In this document: one piece after another, positions 11,363-23,933 of the stretch
Numbering within the stretch: position 1 is the first letter of the stretch
How the letters are laid out: the number at the start of each line of letters is the position of its first letter
Source: Spirogloea muscicola
Taxonomy: Eukaryota; Streptophyta; Zygnematophyceae; Spirogloeales; Spirogloeaceae
Direction of reading: 5' to 3'
Length of the DNA stretch: 64,000 nucleotides
Assembly: GCA_009602725.1 (NCBI GenBank)
Contig: WELB01000088.1
Span: forward strand, 196,048 to 260,047
Notes under the pieces: model-generated
The model's database searches: none
What the model was told of the DNA's origin: nothing
Seen by the model: the letters and a program-made list of their open reading frames with translations, nothing else
Position numbers and translations under genes: made by a program

Positions 11363-13679
11363 GTCGAGCTGAGTGCGCGGCTCCAGTCAGNCGCCCTCGG
11401 CCTTCTCGGCCGCTGCTGCGGCGGCGTCGCCGGCGGCGGCGGCGTCGGCGGCGAGGATCCCGCGCCCGTGTACCTGCGCCTCGTCAACGCCACGGGCGCC
11501 GCGGTGGCCGTGCACTGGCTCAACCACGAGACCGCTGCCGAGGACTTCTTCTACAGCCTCGCCGCTGGCTGCTCCATCTCGCAGCAGGCGAGACGTCTTC
11601 CCTTGCCTCCGCCTGGCCTCCGCCTCCTACGCTTCGCTCCAGCAGTCAGGCTGGGCAGCGCTGCAGGGCTGCTGCAATTCGTAATGCTCATCAGAGGCAC
11701 GTTTTGAAAGCGTCGTCAGCAAGAGGAGTACATACACAACAGTTGGATGCATCAGATGGATAGGGAGGGGAAAGCCCCTGCTCTTGCACTTGACGCTGGC
11801 GTCCTGACATGTATCCCACTATGTTAAGCAGTGTGGTGCTTTTTAGGTTCCGTTGCGCTTGACCAGTGTAATGCTTACGCCACGATCAGCTTTGTATGTC
11901 CAGATGATGATTCCTGCACTGATCATGCTCTTTGTCGTTGTGCGCGAGCTGCGGCAGACGTATGACGGCAATGTGTGGGTCGTTCGGAGCAAGAGTGATG
12001 ACCAGCTGCTCTGTCGCGTCAGGGTGAGGGTTTGGGCTGTCATCCCTGTGCCTGCTGCTTCCTCGCCTTTGCGGACTGCGGCCGCAGGAGCCACGCAGTC
12101 AAGCCGTGGCAAATGGCAACACTGCAGCATAAGGGTTTATCTCCATAGGCTAGACTGAGGCAGGCAACAGACTACCAGCCCTCATCAAGCCAAGCACAAG
12201 GACTTAGGGCTGCAACAGATTTGCTGATGTCCGCTGTGCCTCCACAGGTGTCATCCGCTCCTCGGCAGCTCTGCCAGTTGGCTCTGCCAGAGTCCGTGAA
12301 TTCCTCTATAGCCGGCAACAACCACTATGGCGTTTTGGAGCTGGGCCCAGAGCCCGACATTCGGATCCCATCTTGTTACACGAAGGTGTTCATGAGCAAA
12401 GCTGGGCTCCCGGTTGTTGGCTTCCCTCAGACCACCGACCTTGCACTCTGTGCCGCGGTTGACGTGGTAGATCACATGCTGGAGGTGAGTATGTTGCCAT
12501 CCACCTACATCAAGTATGCATTGTGATCATGCATTCTCTGATGAACCTGCATTTTGCTCGAAGGTCTTGACCAGACTGTGTCCAGCGCTGCAATACCAAT
12601 CACGGCACATTGTGAGGCGTCCAGCCACCGTGAGATGCACGCTGATTTCCTGCGGAGATAACCGTTGTTGCTCACCATGTTTGTACAGGAGTGTCCAGCT
12701 GCTCTTGTTCAGCGGTTACGAGTCAATCTCTGCAGGGTTGCCATTATTGCACGAAACCAAGTCACCACGGACATTCTGGAGCACTCTCATCTCAAGGTGC
12801 TTCTTTATACACTTACAAGCTGGGTTTGCTTGATAAAGGCAGGGTCTGGGACGTGCATATCAATAGTCACTTCTGAGCCCCTGGGATCTTACTTGACTTG
12901 GGTCAGTTTCACCATCACAAGGGCTTGAGCTGAGGCAAATTATTGTGATAAGTGGCTGCAAGCAAGTAAAGGACTGATGCAACCAGCCTGAACTTGTGTT
13001 GCAGGGCAGTATTGTTGACGACGGCCGAGATTGGGATAAGCAGGTACGTGGGTTGGGTGGGACACTGCTGTGTCCCACCTGCTCAGTTGGAGAAGAGAAT
13101 GTTCTGAGGTGCAAGATCGACACGTACCGGCTGGAGAGCATTCTTGTGCACGAGTTCGCCCACACTGTTATGGAGGTTGGCTTTGACAAACGGCTTCACA
13201 ATGCTATTGAAAAGCTGTACAGGTAATATCTCACATGTAACTTACTGACTATACCTGTATGTCTATGTTTGTAGGCACTGTGAGATACTTGTCTTCTGTT
13301 GATGACTAGACCTTCTGTACTGGTCTTCATAATTTGGAAACAAGCTCGGCATGCATCCACCAGAGCTGACGTGACCTTCCTTGTGTTTTGCAGGCAATCC
13401 AAGATGAAGTATACTCCTGGTATCTACATGGTCGTAGATCAGAAGGAGTACTGGGCAGAGGGCAGCCAGTCCTGGTTCAATGCTTCATGCCGCAGCGATG
13501 TCAATGATGGCATCAATACGCGGGAGAAGTTGACGAAGCATGACCCAGGCCTTGCTCGTCTCTGCCGCACTGTGTATGGAAACGGACCTTGGAGATACGA
13601 CTTTGCCATCAATTTCAATCACCCATGTTGTACCAACCGGCCGCTGAGCAAGGCAACGACTCCGCCAGCAGCCAAGTGA
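11363..13679 (+). CDS. VHL-beta-like domain fused to an HEXXH metallopeptidase-like domain
   Basis: Readable exons are 11363-11587 (5' end incomplete), 11958-12023, 12248-12484, 12689-12796, 13005-13222 and 13394-13679, about 379 residues. The N-terminal part, VYLRLVNATGAAVAVHWLNH then TYDGNVWVV, follows the von Hippel-Lindau beta-domain pattern (sequence before WLN, then the x-G-x-x-W strand). Exons 3-6 carry a zincin-like domain: LVHEFAHTVME gives HEXXH, and DQKEYWAEGSQSWF further on supplies a plausible third ligand Glu. GLGGTLLCPTC and YGNGPWRYDF are other marked segments. The first intron has a GC donor (CAG|GCGAGA). There is no in-frame ATG before the conserved part; an N at 11391 sits in the GC-rich first exon, so the start is lost in the assembly. 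Substrate and location are unknown; I see no obvious signal peptide. Confidence 0.75.
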
Positions 13680-15024
13680 AGCCGTTGCATGCCGCTGGAC
13701 GTAAGGATTGCGTGAGAAGAGCGGCTTCCTGAGCCGGCTGGCAAAGCAACTGATAGGCTGGCAGCTGATGGGCACACCAAGCAGTGCTCGGCAAGAGGCC
13801 TTTTGCTGGCCCAAAATCCCCTTGCCTTCAAAATTCCGGAGAAGTGGTAGCAGGTTGAAGAAGGTTGTAAATGTGGCGTGCCAGCTGACGATGAGAGATA
13901 TGAGGGGACCATCATACAAGCAAGTGTTCAATACTTCAACATGGAGACACTATTGCTTATTTGCACATGAACAGGTCAGTGTAGTTAATTGCCAGAGGCC
14001 ATAGGCCACGAGGCTTGGGGCCCACTATTTATATTGATCAAATTTTTCGGCTGCCCAGTTACAGCTACAGCCACCTCAAGAGCCACTACATTCTTGATCA
14101 GCAATGAATTTTATTGGAAAGCAAAGAGAATGAGAAGTGAGCAACTGGAAGCTCAAGTCAGTATTAGCAGTGGTACGCTTGTACCAGTACATGGAGGATG
14201 ATTTTGGAGTTAATGAGCAGTTCAGCATTGTCAACTGTCACTCTCAATGTATATGAGCAAGCTATGCAAATCGCTTTCACTGAAATCGCCTGAAACGGCG
14301 GTGATCATATTGAACAAGACCACATGTCAGCTTGAGGTCGATTGGCTGGGCGTCATGAGGACAAAAGTCACTCGCTGGTGTTTAATCTGACAACATGGTT
14401 TTTCAGATTATTGGGCTGGGGCAATTGGACTCAGCCCAGTGAACAGTAGGAGCGCTCTTTCGTACAGGGTGCGACCTCACATTGGCCTTACTCTGCATCT
14501 CAGGAGACGGGCGCTGCTCAATGGCTGCCACCTACCCTGGGTGCGGGCGGAGCCTGTGCAAGTCTTTGATCTCTGTCTGCCGCCACGAGCGAATCTGCAC
14601 AACAAATGAGACGAGGACGTTGGCTGGTCCTGTAGAGAGGGGCAGACGCTCAGCTGATGACAAAGAGTGGAGAAGACGAGAAGCTAGATGTCCAACAGGT
14701 ATTGGGCCACTGATCTGGTTGTGCAGATTGAAACCCCCGAACAAGAGGGTCTTCTCAAAAATAATAATCACGTTCATGATGATTTTGGATGCTGAACCAA
14801 AATGAATGTCTGATCCTAGAGGCGGGTCAAAGAGGTGACGAGTCACACAGCAAGAGACACGGAAGGTAAAGGGCGGCACCTGCACTTGTGAGATTATGTA
14901 CACAGGGCTGTTTACCTTAAGAAGGAAGCGAGGTAGGTGCTTCTGGATCTCGATCTCACGGCATGGCGTTTTGCCACCCACCCTCTATCTGCCGATGGCT
15001 TACGGAAGAAGTGGCACTCCCATA
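13680..15024. other. Intergenic region, nothing recognised
   Basis: Moderate GC, frequent stops in all frames, no splice-consistent coding run and no RNA gene recognised. It contains the 3' UTR of the preceding gene. Confidence 0.4.
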
Positions 15025-15447
15025 GGGGGCAAGGGCTATGAAAAAGCGAGCCCGAAAAGAATTGACAAAGGTTCGAAGGGGCCAAAAACCGCTTAGCAGC
15101 TACGAAGGGGCAAGAAGAAGGGGCCTGAAGAAGCTATGGCAGGACGGGGGAGGATGGACCACTCAGTAATTACGAGTGAGGAGCCTCAAATCCGACGGAC
15201 TAGCTGCCGGAAAACTATTCCCCTGAGGAAAGCCGGAGGCCGCAGCCAGAGCACGGCCAGCATGCAGATGCAAGGCTTGGGCCATGGACCGCTGAAGGGA
15301 GACCGCCAATCTCATACGATAGACTTGGGCCCACGAGCCAGCGGCGTTGAAGTCGGCCGGCTCACCGCGCCTGCGGGACACGGCGTGCCGCGCAAGCCTG
15401 GCCAGCAGGTCGAGCCACTGGGACCCGAGAGCCCCGTGCACGTCCAC
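15025..15447 (-). mobile_element. 3' end of a non-LTR-like retroelement with tail
   Basis: On the minus strand a coding end (about 15447-15163) reads MRLAVSLQRSMAQALHLHAG, then GRALAAASGF and PSDLRLLTRNY. It aligns with MRLSLNLQRSQALALHQRAG...VLTRGY of the copy at 25.4-26.5 kb. Behind the stop, about 100 bases on, lies the shared tail: GACAAAGG-type spacer, TTTTCGGGCTCGC...TAGCCCTTGCCCC (15059-15025). Only the last 95 codons or so and the 3' UTR are left. Confidence 0.6.
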
Positions 15448-16164
15448 AGCCAGGGGGACGAACGGAGGCTGCTGAACGGTAGGAGTTGCAAAGTTTGAAA
15501 GCTGAAGTACAAGAGGCAGGAGTGCTTACCGCGGTGCATATGAATCGAGAGGGAGATCAAAGCAAAGCCTGTACACTCTTTGCAAGAACAACGAAACCCA
15601 TGAGAGGGCCCGAGGTACGGCAACAGGTCAAGGCTCTATGATCTGACTACGGCGGCCTGCATCTCTGTACACTGTACATGTTTGTGTGGGTAGCCGGCTC
15701 CAGGCATTCCCGCCGATTCGTCGATCGGGCTCTGCCACGGACCGGGATAGAGCCAGGCCAGTCTATGCTGCCTTTCCTTCGCTGCCCGCAAATAGAACGG
15801 GGGTCTGCTGGGATGCCGTGCGGGAGGATGTCCCCTGCAGGCCCCGCGTCCCGCGAGGCTAGATGTCCGTCTTTCTTTCTTTCTGATGACGGAGTGTCGG
15901 GATGCCAGCCGCCGTCTTCCCGCCGCTCGGGCGGCCAGAGATCCCGGGAGCCAGGGATTCCCGATGTCTACCATTAAGATCCCGCAAGTGACGGCATGCA
16001 GGGGAGTAGTAGGGGCCCAGATCCGCCGATACCGACGCCTCCGGCGGGAGTTCCCGTTTGCGTCGGCTCAAGGCGGGGAGGGGAGCTTTATTTCTTTTCT
16101 TCCTTTTCCGCCGCCGCGCCATCGCTCCCCCGGGGCTGGCGGCCGCGCGGCGCCGGAATCCGGC
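15448..16164. other. Intergenic region before the integrase-SAM gene
   Basis: It carries a short CTTT microsatellite near 15870-15885 and GC-rich, CGGGA-rich sequence toward 16164. No coding region supported; the end is probably promoter and 5' UTR. Confidence 0.4.
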
Positions 16165-16244
16165 ATGGCGGCGGCCATGGCGCCCGCAGGCAGCGGCGGC
16201 GGGGAGGACGGGCCGCCCCAGTTGCAGGCCGCCTCCGCGCCGCG

Positions 16245-16313
<69 letters not shown>

Positions 16314-19300
16314 NCGCCGCGGCGGGGAGGGCGGCGCCGCTGCGGCTGCCTCGCCGATGCCCGGCGCCAGGCCGCTGCCAGGGACGGCGGCGGACGGGTC
16401 CCCGGAGACGGAGTTTGCGCAGTTCCGGTCCTGGCTGGACGACTTTGTCGACAAGGGCTCCCAGATCATGTCCGACGACTTCTACGAGCGCGTCCAGGCG
16501 TTCCTCAAGTCCGACTCCCAGAAGGGCGCCAAGGGCCAGGCTGGCGACGCCAAGTTTCGCCACACGGGTCCGCCAACCGACGCACACTTCGTGGCGTCCA
16601 GTCTGTGGTACTCAGCAGCTGCTCGTTAGTGCTCAGTGCTTGCAATGGTGTCAAAGCCGCAGCTCACGACTAAGGAATAATGCATGGGGTGTCCATGTGA
16701 TGCCAGTGCGCAAGAAGAAGTATCACCTTGTTACCGCGCCGCAGCTCGGCTTGCACGACGTTGTCTTCACGCTGAATGAGCAGGTAAATCTATGTGGTGT
16801 TCACGCCAAGTGTTTCACCTGGCGTGCTATGCATCAGGAGGTCAGGTTCTTTGAGCGTGTGCAGAGGCTGGATAGCCATCAACAGCTCAGGTCTTCTCTA
16901 TCTCCTCGTCTGCAGAACAAGCCACGGAGGGTGGTCCCACTCACACAGATAGCAAAGGTGCTCTACGACGTGCACGTCATCCAGACGCTGCATGGGGGCA
17001 TCAGAAAGACACATCGTGCCGTATGCACCAACCCTCACATGCTCATATGCGCCGCTCGGCGTCTTAATCACATCATATATTTCTGATCTTTGCACTTGAA
17101 TGCAAGCCTTGACTTTCTATGTAATTGGTCCATTGGGGATGAGTAGCAGCTATTCGTGCTTGAACGTAATATAGCATCATTGGATCTCTGCAAGCAGTTG
17201 ATGTCTGATGCTCTTTGCCTGACTCCTTGCTTGGAGTGGCAATCTGCATACAGCTGGGAGACCACTACGTCGGCATACCTGAGAAGGTGGTGCGCCAGTT
17301 CCTGCTCATGTGCCCCCTCTGCACAATGCAACGCGACGTCGATGGCACGCCCGTCTCTTCCCTGGGGCCGTACACGCAGATGCACCGCGGGCCCCGGCCC
17401 AAGGGGCACCCTCGCGCCGTTATCATCAAGAGCCAGAAGTCGCCTCCGCCGCTCTGGTCAAATCTGCAGGCAAGTGCTGAATGCTTGAGTACGTGAAAGT
17501 CTGATGCATCAGCCCTCGATGTTTGTGATGGGCTCTGACCTCGTTTTCTTATGTTGCAGGTTGATCTCGTGTGCATGCAGCATGCGCCAGATGGTCAGTT
17601 CTTGCACATTTTGCACCTGCGGGACCAGAGCTCGCGATTCAATGTGCTGGCACCCCTGACAAATGCAGATGCCTCGGCGGTGGCTCAAGAGTTGCTTCAC
17701 GTTTTCGCCCTCTTTGGCCCGTGTGCATGTCTCATGACCGGTGCAGGTGCGTGCTGAAGAGAATGAGAATCAGAGGCTTCCTCGAGAGGAACAAATGCTG
17801 GCTGCTGTCATGTCACTCTCTGCTCCATGCAGTGTCATGCTGTTGGCGCAATGATGACAACCTAAGACTTACCAATGCCCCGGATACTTCTGAAGCAGGA
17901 GCAACGCTGCAGTTCTTGCATGCCGTTCAAGAGGAGCTGCAGGTGTTGTGGCCAGGACTTCGTCTCGGCCTCAAGTCGCACGCCCCACATTCAGACCTCC
18001 CATTCCCTGAAGTAAAAGCCCTTCTGACAAATGTGCGGATGAGATGCATGTATGCTTCAGAGCAGAGGGTAGTGCCCTTTGTCCCTGACCCCATGATTGA
18101 GAAGTCACCACTTGGGCTGCAGCTGATGCTCGTGAGGTGGTTGTGAGTCCCTGATTGTTGACAGTGGCAACTATTATATATTTGCAGTTGGGATCCGGCC
18201 TTGGCAACAGCCGCCTTGCACATGTGCTACAGGATTGGTCCAGCAGCACAAATCGCTCTGACTGGGGCTCTGTGTTGCCACTTATCCAGTGTAAGTGAAC
18301 GCCCTAATTGAATTCTTACTAAGCTGCAAACATCTAACAAGTGATGGTGTACGATCATGTGATGCATACTCTGATGCACATCGTCATGAGTGCATCAGCT
18401 AATCTCTGGGTGTGCCCTTCGCTGCACGAGGGTGCAGGGCAGCTGAACACAGAGAAGGACACCTTGCTGAAGCTGAGTCCCTTTGTACTGGCACTGGGAC
18501 GTAAACCTCGACGCGTGACTGGCGATGACGACCAGGTGGAAGAAAGCGCCGACGAAGAGACACTCAGCAGCCTCTTGGACGCTCCAGAAGGTGCGCCAAT
18601 GTCCTGCCTTAGCTAGAGGGCATTCCCAAGTTTCTCTAAGCTCTGGGACTTTCTCTGGAATTCTTACCACCTCAGTCCTATCGTTGTGCATCCTCATTAA
18701 TATTGCAAGCAGGTCTTCATTTGGGTTTGGGTAGAGTCTGTTTTTAGGGTTCAGAAGTCTTGTGCTTCAAGCATGCCGGATTCCACTTACCAATAAGTAC
18801 CGGATGATTGACCAGCCACTTTGAGGCTTGTCACTGGCCCCAATGCTGTCACTCTGTCCGCATGCTCTTGCTGCTGGTTGAACAGCAGGCCCTGCCTGCA
18901 TTTCCGCCTACAGAGGCCTCTCTCCTTGACCCGTGTACAGCAGACGGCTGATGGTAGCTCTCTGTCTCATGCCTAGCTGATGAGGCTTGGCTTGGGGTCA
19001 GTACATGGGAAAGCAGGAGTTGTGGTCCATGAGTCGGTCTACTAAATGCTTATCGGTCTTGATTTATTGTCTGAGCACGTTATGATGGATTGACTGCTGG
19101 CCGCCAAGACAAGAATGAAATGAACCCCTGAATGAAAAGGGTCAAAGATGCAGGTCGGTCTTCACCTAAAGCAGACTTGCTTTGCTTCTGCAGATCACCT
19201 TGACTTGGGGAATCATGACCGGTGGCGATCATTTAGCACACCAGGTACACTGCAACAGTCTCAAGCAGGAAGGCATGTGCATAAGCGGGGTTGTTGCAGG

Positions 19301-20177
19301 CTACTTGCACAGCAGTCCACTGTCGTATCTTTGATCAGCTTAATCCTTCTATTCAAGAACCTGATCCATTCCTATGTCTTGTGACAGTCTTGTGATGACT
19401 TTGGCGGGCCCATGCCTAGACAGTTGATCGATGATCTGGTCGTGGTTGCACTGATATAAGGGCCTGCACTTTCTCTTCAGGGCTCAGGCAGAAGCGGAAG
19501 AAGAGGTCCATGGAGGAGCTCGGAGAAGTTGCCAGCGGCGAGCTGTCCAGGAGAAGGTATGGAGGGCGCAGGTTCTCACTGACGGCGACTGACAAGGAGA
19601 TGCGGGATCAGCTGGGGCAGCAGACCCTTCGAGCTCTGCAGGAGCAGATGGGCATTACCAAGCCTCTGCAGGAGGACCATATGGTGCTCTCAGGTAATTA
19701 AACCGATTGAGAATCAAATTCCTCCAATGAGCTCCTCAATGTTTGATTCATTTTCATGCTGAATGTTACCTAGCATCACAGTTGTAGTGACCATTCTTAA
19801 TTTCTATAAGCATCTGTTGGTATTTTTGGTAACAAGCTGCAGTTGACATAACAAGGAGTCAGTGTGATTGTGGTGCGCCTGCAGGCTCCATGCTGGCCGG
19901 GGCTGGCGGCGATGGCCATCACGACCCAGCAGTGGGCGCTGTTGAGGGCAACGGCGGAGGCATGGCTGATCTCCATATTGACACGCCGCTGGCGAGGTTC
20001 ATGAACGTGGCAGGGCTTGGACAATTCACGCACCTCCTGGTGGAGGCGTGGGTGGACATGGGAGAGCTCGCCACAATCGGTGAGGCAGAGCTTCTGGAGC
20101 TCGGCCTCCCTGCAGGGGCCTGCAAGAAGCTCAAGCGCACACTCGCTCGCTGGCCAAATGCAGGCGATGGCCCGTAA
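16165..20177 (+). CDS. Ten-exon gene: H2C2 zinc finger, integrase-like core, C-terminal SAM domain
   Basis: Exons: 16165-16567, 16707-16783, 16916-17020, 17254-17469, 17560-17746, 17899-18011, 18188-18290, 18438-18590, 19481-19693, 19885-20177, about 620 residues in one frame across all junctions. An N-terminal acidic-helical segment (FRSWLDDFVDKGSQIMSDDF) precedes an H2C2 integrase-type zinc finger (LHGGIRKTH ... LLMCPLCTMQ). An integrase-like alpha/beta core follows (VDLVCMQHAPDGQFLHILHL, RDQSSRFNVLAPLTNADA) and ends in DWGSVLPLIQWQLNT and LSPFVLALGRKPRR. A basic linker RQKRKKRS looks like a nuclear signal. The last 60 residues (FMNVAGLGQFTHLLVEAW ... ELLELGLPAGACKKLKRTL) form a SAM domain. 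The layout recalls Ginger/KRBA2-type integrase-derived genes. Many introns and an intact frame suggest a host gene that came from a transposon. Intron 4 is GC-AG. The first exon contains a poly-T run and an N. Confidence 0.7.
16249..16314. repeat. Poly-T run and N inside a first exon, probable artefact
   Basis: 65 T followed by one N, set between Ala/Pro-type GC-rich codons. Read literally it would put about 21 Phe into the protein. Confidence 0.7.
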
Positions 20178-21315
20178 TGGATGCGTTAGGCTGGCCCTCA
20201 GTAGGTAATTTGGGCTTCTGATTCTGCTTGCAGCCTGTTGTACATTTTCGTTTCGGAAGCTGCACGTATTGTGTATCTTGTGTGAAGTTGATACCCGTCT
20301 GCCTAATGTGCCTGCTGCTGAGAGGTTGGAGGTACTCGTATTCCTCGAGGTGTTCATACTCCTGTGCTGCTTTGGCTGCTTCTGTACTTCTGCAGCTGGA
20401 GTGTCTATGTCTCCCTTTGCTAAGCTCAGTCAAAAAACATGCCTATTGTTGATAATGCTACTGCTGCCTCTAGAGCGACTGTTTATGCTATTAAGGCCTT
20501 GCCATAGCGAGGTGCAAGGTCAACCCTGTCATTCCGGAGATGCTGAGATTGCAAGTGTCAGTCCTTTAGTGCTTGAAATCGGGAGAAGGTCTTGCGTTTC
20601 TAGTTCAGTAAAGAAATGTGGCGAGTATGTTTTCAAGTATTTATACAGGACAGATGGGCTCCAACTTAGGCAATCACTGCAGTAATGATGGGATGGAGAG
20701 GGGGTTTGAAGGACTATGCCCGTCAGTATTCAGAGCATTGCCACCAGACAGCACATGCGTCAAGCCCGTTACATGGTTGTTTTGTTATGTGTGTCTTACG
20801 AAGCAAACTGTGGTGTCAATCTGTGTTCACAAATCTGTGTTCACATCGGCCGTCAACAAAGCCTGGCATGATGACAATGGACGTCATCGAAGACAACATT
20901 CCCCTGAGAGCTCATATCCAGTAGAAATGATTAACCACAGCCATAGTAGAACCCCATCCTTCTGCTTTTTGCAGGGGCCTTTTTGCGGGAGTTTGCTGGT
21001 GTGTGTGCTGTGAACTGCAACTTCACCCCCCCTTTGAGTGAGCGACTCCAACTTCCTCCTCTCCCAGTCTGTTGACCAGAGTTACAGAACCTGCCTCATC
21101 ACGTTTTCGGTGCTACTGGCAATAATTTTGACTTGTTGGCAAGATGATTGCGGGTCAACCATCTGCAGTTTGGGCTGGACTAAGTGCACCCGTCTGCCTC
21201 CCCCCCCTCCTATTACAGAATCTATGATCTGAGCCAATGAGCCACTGTAGCGTAGCTGACCTCCGAGTGGAGTGCTAAGCACTTCCCTGTGCGGCAGCAT
21301 CTCCCAGCACTATTC
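20178..21315. other. Convergent intergenic region, nothing recognised
   Basis: Lies between the 3' ends of the integrase-SAM gene (+) and the O-methyltransferase (-). AT-richer, with a short C run near 21200. No coding or RNA feature supported. Confidence 0.4.
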
Positions 21316-23933
21316 TCAGGGAATCTCTTTGCGGCAGAGAGTCATCCCATCACCTACAGGAATCTGGCAACACACATGGATTGGTCTAATCAGGCTAGAT
21401 CAGGTGGTTGAGGACCTACTACTGAGATAAGCTTGCCTGTTAGACCGCCAGCTTGACCTTTTCAGGCCATGCTGTCTTTAACAACTTGCTAGTCCTCTGA
21501 ACAAATGCTCAGAGGCAGGCAGCTCAGAGGTAAACTGCATTTTATACATGCCACAAACTAACAAGACCAGGCTCACCAGTGACATGCTGACCCGGCTGTC
21601 TGTCAGCAGGAACTTGTTAAAATCTCGCAGATACTTGGTCTTCTCATCCATCACCTGCTCTCAACCATACATAGTATCCACAAAAAGAAGCGCCAAGAAG
21701 CTCAGCAAGAGTGTGCGTTACACTTTCTAATTGCACTCTAATTACAATCATAGAAGATCTGCAGGGAACTCAGGAGCAATATAGACAGCTCAAAGCGTGT
21801 CGGTCAAGATAGAGGCTCTGACAGCACTTAAGATAAGCCTGCACTGCAGGCTCCTCAAGGAGAAGCTGAAATGGCGGCAAGGTAATGCTCACACTAGGAT
21901 CTGCAACGCTCCCATACCACAGGACATTGTCTACAACAAGCAGGCCCCCAGGGCGCAGCTGCCACCATGCAGATTTGTAGATCAGCTCAAGGTGCCCATG
22001 TGCCTCAGCAGGATACAATTGCAAGAAGGGAGTGGCACGGCACGAGACCCTGCACATACTCACGAGCTTGAGAAGAAGCTCATAGTAGCGACCATAGCTC
22101 CGCTTGTCTGCATCTAAGAATGCCATGTCAAATCTACACAGCACCAGAAACTCGATCATCAGGGTGCCAGGTGTATCCTGCAATCTGTGTAAGGAGGATA
22201 CATGGCATTGCCTCTGTTGCATTCAGTAGTGCCTCTGTTGCATTCTGTTGCATTCAGTAGTGCCTCTGTTGCATCCAGTGATGCTGAGCGGGTGAACTTG
22301 GCCGACCTGTACTATGTGCAACAGCAGCGCTAAGGGTCGCGCTGGTCTGAAGGTGGACGGTGCGCGGCATACCTTCCTACCTCGCCTTCATTGAGCAGGT
22401 CTGTCAGTGTGTCCAACGCAGCCCCCAACCTGACATCCACCTGTCCAGAAAGACGTCAGACGAAACTGCTGCTAGCAAACCTGCTGCAGTCATCAGCACC
22501 TGACATAGGATGCAAGAAACAGAATCCAGCCCAAGCAAGGGCTACGGAGGACCTGACCTTGTGGCTGACTCCGGCAAGCTCGAAATACTTTTGTGCAATG
22601 GCGGTAGTGTACGGCACGCGGTCGCAGGCCACCAGCTTGCCATGGGCGGGCAGCGCCAGGGCCATGGAGATGGAGGAGTAGCCCTGAGCAGCTCAGGCCC
22701 ACATGCAATGTCCAATCAACGGTGCAGAAGACAACTGATTACTTACCTCGACACGGACTGGCAGCTCTATTGGGTTTCTGTCTTGGGCATCACAGTCTGA
22801 GCATTGCCAAGCTATGGAGTTGCTCACTGTGAAGACCCCAACCTCGATGCAGCGCTGCGCGCCCGTGAGCCTCACGAGCATTGCCAGCAGCTGCCCCTGC
22901 TCGGGCGACACCTGCGGAGGTTGCCGACATGCGACCACACGAGGCTCTGCTGTAGTCAGCGTGCCGGCTCAAATCAGAAGCTCAAGATCCGAACCCCAAA
23001 CCCTGAACCTGGACCCTAACGACAGACCTCACTTCACACGGAGCCGTCGCTACACAAGCCCTGTAGGACATTTGGTTGCACATGCAAATGACTCTGTGGG
23101 CAGGCCAACGCCTTAACTTATTTCTTCCAGCGAGCACGCTTCTCAGTGGACATCCTAAATAGCCTGTGGCGTGTGACAGATTCAGGGTTTATGGTTTTAA
23201 GATTGGGGGCTTAGGGTTTAGGCCTTAGGCTAGGGTTTAGGGTTCCAATCCAGGCTAGACGCTAACGACCTGGGCCCTGGATCCCCAGGGCCAGGTCCGA
23301 GCCCAGTCCCCTCATACGTCCCAGCTCCAAGATGGGGTGTCATGGATTCCCGGTGTAAAGGGAGCGGAAGGACCTGCATCTGGCCTCCTGGCATGGCCGC
23401 CGTCTCCTCCCGCAGCCGCGCAAGCACCTGCACCGCCGTTGCCGGCTTGCGCTGCGGGGCTGATTCTTCGCAATATTCCTCGATTCTGAAATTCATAAGA
23501 GACAATAACTATTGTAGAACGACACTCAACATCTACCATGTGCGTGTCACCTGAAGGCAATCCATCAGTGTGCAGTGTCAGGGCTCGGGGCGGGCTTCAC
23601 GACTGCGCCGCGAGGCCCTCTGACTATCTACCTATCAATCAATACCTAAGTGAGCCCTACTACGCCGGGCTGCGCTCTCACCGCGGGCTCCCTCGTTTGC
23701 GCCAGGATGTAGTCGTACACCTGGTCTGTGACGCGGATCACCGCCTTCCGCCGCAGCGGCGGCGGCGGCGGCGTCGACGGCGCAGTGCCGTCGCAGCGAA
23801 TGGCGATGCCCGGCGGCCGAGTGGCGGCTCCACCATCGCAGCGCTCCCGGCGGCCCCCGCGAGCCCTCCGCTTCGCCTGCGGTTGAGGCGCCGCGGCGGC
23901 CGCGCTGCGCTGNGAGAGGGTGGCGGCAACCAT
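21316..23933 (-). CDS. CCoAOMT-type SAM-dependent O-methyltransferase, 9 exons
   Basis: Class I SAM-dependent O-methyltransferase of the caffeoyl-CoA/catechol (methyltransf_3) family; the algal substrate is unknown. Exons: 23933-23682, 23427-23374, 22911-22828, 22683-22558, 22440-22381, 22177-22064, 21958-21893, 21654-21577, 21363-21316, all phase 0, 293 residues. Motifs in order: VTDQVYDYILAQTREP, MQVSPEQGQLLAML, CIEVGVFTGYSS (SAM motif I), LVACDR, YFELAGVSHKV, FDMAFLDADKRSYGRYYELL (metal-binding Asp region), LRPGGLLVVDNVLWYGSVAD, and the end IPVGDGMTLCRK. The first 65 residues are Ala/Arg/Pro-rich, with many Arg and few acids, and could be a plastid presequence. A single N lies in codon 7. 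Exon 6 begins with an unusual insert (DTPGTLMIEFLVLC) where relatives have a short loop; an acceptor nearer FDMAF would shift the frame. Confidence 0.9.
22209..22280. repeat. Short tandem repeat in an O-methyltransferase intron
   Basis: About 3.5 copies of TGCCTCTGTTGCATTCAGTAG, one of them truncated, in the intron between exons 5 and 6. Confidence 0.8.
23181..23247. repeat. Telomere-like TTTAGGG block in an O-methyltransferase intron
   Basis: Degenerate repeats, including TTAGGGTTTAGG and TAGGGTTTAGGGTT, within the intron 22912-23373. A weaker CCCTAAA/CCCTGAA-like stretch lies at about 22990-23020 in the same intron. Confidence 0.75.

Noticed and set aside
16165-20177. Calling the integrase-like gene an intact mobile element
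   Set aside because: It has about nine introns with consistent phase, a fused SAM domain and no terminal repeats that I could see; a host gene fits better.
22195-22285. Possible CRISPR-like or satellite array
   Set aside because: Only three to four imperfect 21-base units without spacers; a simple intronic tandem repeat.
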